Shown here one piece after another: positions 63,132-64,000 of a stretch of DNA of 64,000 bases. This DNA is from Pyropia yezoensis (lineage: Eukaryota; Rhodophyta; Bangiophyceae; Bangiales; Bangiaceae): positions 9,515,119 through 9,579,118 of the forward strand of contig CM020618.1 of assembly GCA_009829735.1 (NCBI GenBank), written 5' to 3'. The notes under the pieces were generated by a model. That model had not been told where the DNA came from. It was given only the letters and a program-made list of their open reading frames with translations, and searched no databases. How positions within the stretch are numbered: position 1 is the stretch's first letter; the number at the start of each line of letters is the position of its first letter. The position numbers and the translations under genes were made by a program.

Positions 63132-64000
63132 AGACAAGCAACCACAGAAGTGAGAGGAAAGAGAGAGAAAGCAGAAAACGCCTGTCCGAGGACCACACGA
63201 AACAAAAAAACGAAATGTTGCTCTGGAGAGCGGCGCTACGCGCCAGCGTCTGGCCGTCGGTCGCCACGCCACTGGCGCCTCTGCCGAGTGGCCGGGCGGC
63301 CAGTCTGGTCGGCGGCCCGTCTGGCCGGCCGGCCGCGCGCCGGCGCACGTGTGGTGCGGTCGGGCGCGGCCCCCCGCGGCCCGCCCGTCCGTGCGCCGAC
63401 GGCGGTTGCCACGCCGACGTGGGGGTGGGCACCCCCCCCGCCCACTCTATGGCACCGGCGGGTGTGGCCGCTGCGTGGCGGCCGCCCGCCGCCACGGCGG
63501 CGGGGGGTGGCGAGCAGTGGTGGTGGGGGGAAGCGCTGCGGCCAGTCCAACGCTGAGAGCGCGCGGGGCAGGGGGGCGCGAGGGATCCCAGCCGCGGTGT
63601 TCTTTTTTTTTGCGTAGTGGGGCGTGGGCGCAATCTGGCCCCCGCGCCACCCCCTCCCCGCCCCCCACCCAAGGGACAGCGCGCGCGGTCGCGGCGGGAG
63701 GCCACGCTTTCCATTGCGATCCCGCCCCGCCGGGCGCCCCCGGCACTGGGCCGACCGGCCTGTCACGGTCGGCGCCTGCCATGATGGGGCGGCCCCATCC
63801 TCGGCGGCGCTCCGACCGGTCGAGGGGGAGGCCCCCCAGGCAGTGGCCGGGGGGGGAGCCCCACCGAGATCCGGGCACAAGTGCAGCGGCGAGCGGCCGC
63901 CCCGCCCTCCTCACCCCCCCCCCCCTTCACCCGTCAGCCGTTCTCCCCCCCCCCCCCCGCCCTTCACCCGTCGGCTCTAAAGCGTAGGGCTGAAAGCCCC
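63132..64000. other. GC-rich end of window, no gene recognised
   Basis: Low-complexity frames only. A short direct repeat CTTCACCCGTCRGC occurs at 63927 and 63962 around C runs. Confidence 0.45.

Overview
This is nuclear DNA from a very GC-rich, intron-poor eukaryote. The host proteins carry long Ala, Gly, Pro and Gln runs, and I can place only one short spliceosomal intron (276-475 bp) in each of four genes. The Mediator tail subunit (KIX half-sites) and the ER syntaxin resemble plant-lineage versions. A bangiophycean red alga (Porphyra/Pyropia type) fits best; that assignment is an inference and a green alga is not excluded.

Left third (1-17.85 kb): a nest of mobile elements. A small LTR element (family R, copy A) fills 1-2443. 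A Tc1/mariner transposon spans 3711-17848 with matching inverted ends and TA duplications. Its transposase gene is split by a Ty3/gypsy element (4654-17394, minus strand), which itself holds two solo-LTR-like repeats, a second family R element (8883-11606), a second, less GC-rich Ty3/gypsy element and an orphan C2H2 zinc-finger reading frame. A 198-bp MITE sits near the transposase C-terminus, and a near-identical copy lies at 55.4 kb.

Middle (19.7-50.5 kb): host genes. In order: DNA polymerase alpha B subunit (POLA2, minus), Mediator subunit 15 (plus), ER Qa-SNARE of the SYP81/syntaxin-18 type (minus), a possible AATF/Bfr2-like gene (minus), a tandem-BRCT protein (plus), a bZIP-like/CxxC protein (minus), CDP-diacylglycerol synthase (minus), a biotin-ligase-N-domain amidotransferase-like protein (plus) and a secreted GH113-type glycoside hydrolase (minus). 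Genes are arranged as divergent and convergent pairs sharing promoters or 3' flanks. Several reading frames shift exactly at long C or G runs, which points to assembly run-length errors rather than pseudogenes.

Right end (50.5-64 kb): long low-complexity GC stretches, the second MITE copy, a 34-bp-arm hairpin, a tRNA-like B box, an AhpD-like gene at 58.1-60.0 kb, a second MITE type at 61.9 kb, and a set of splice-like boundaries on the minus strand at 62.3-63.1 kb.

The most unusual signal is in family R copy A: at least nine perfect palindromes, each with different arms, most centred on CAAGTTG or CAACTTG. The same element carries a conserved reading frame that runs antisense to its LTR/primer-site/polypurine orientation.
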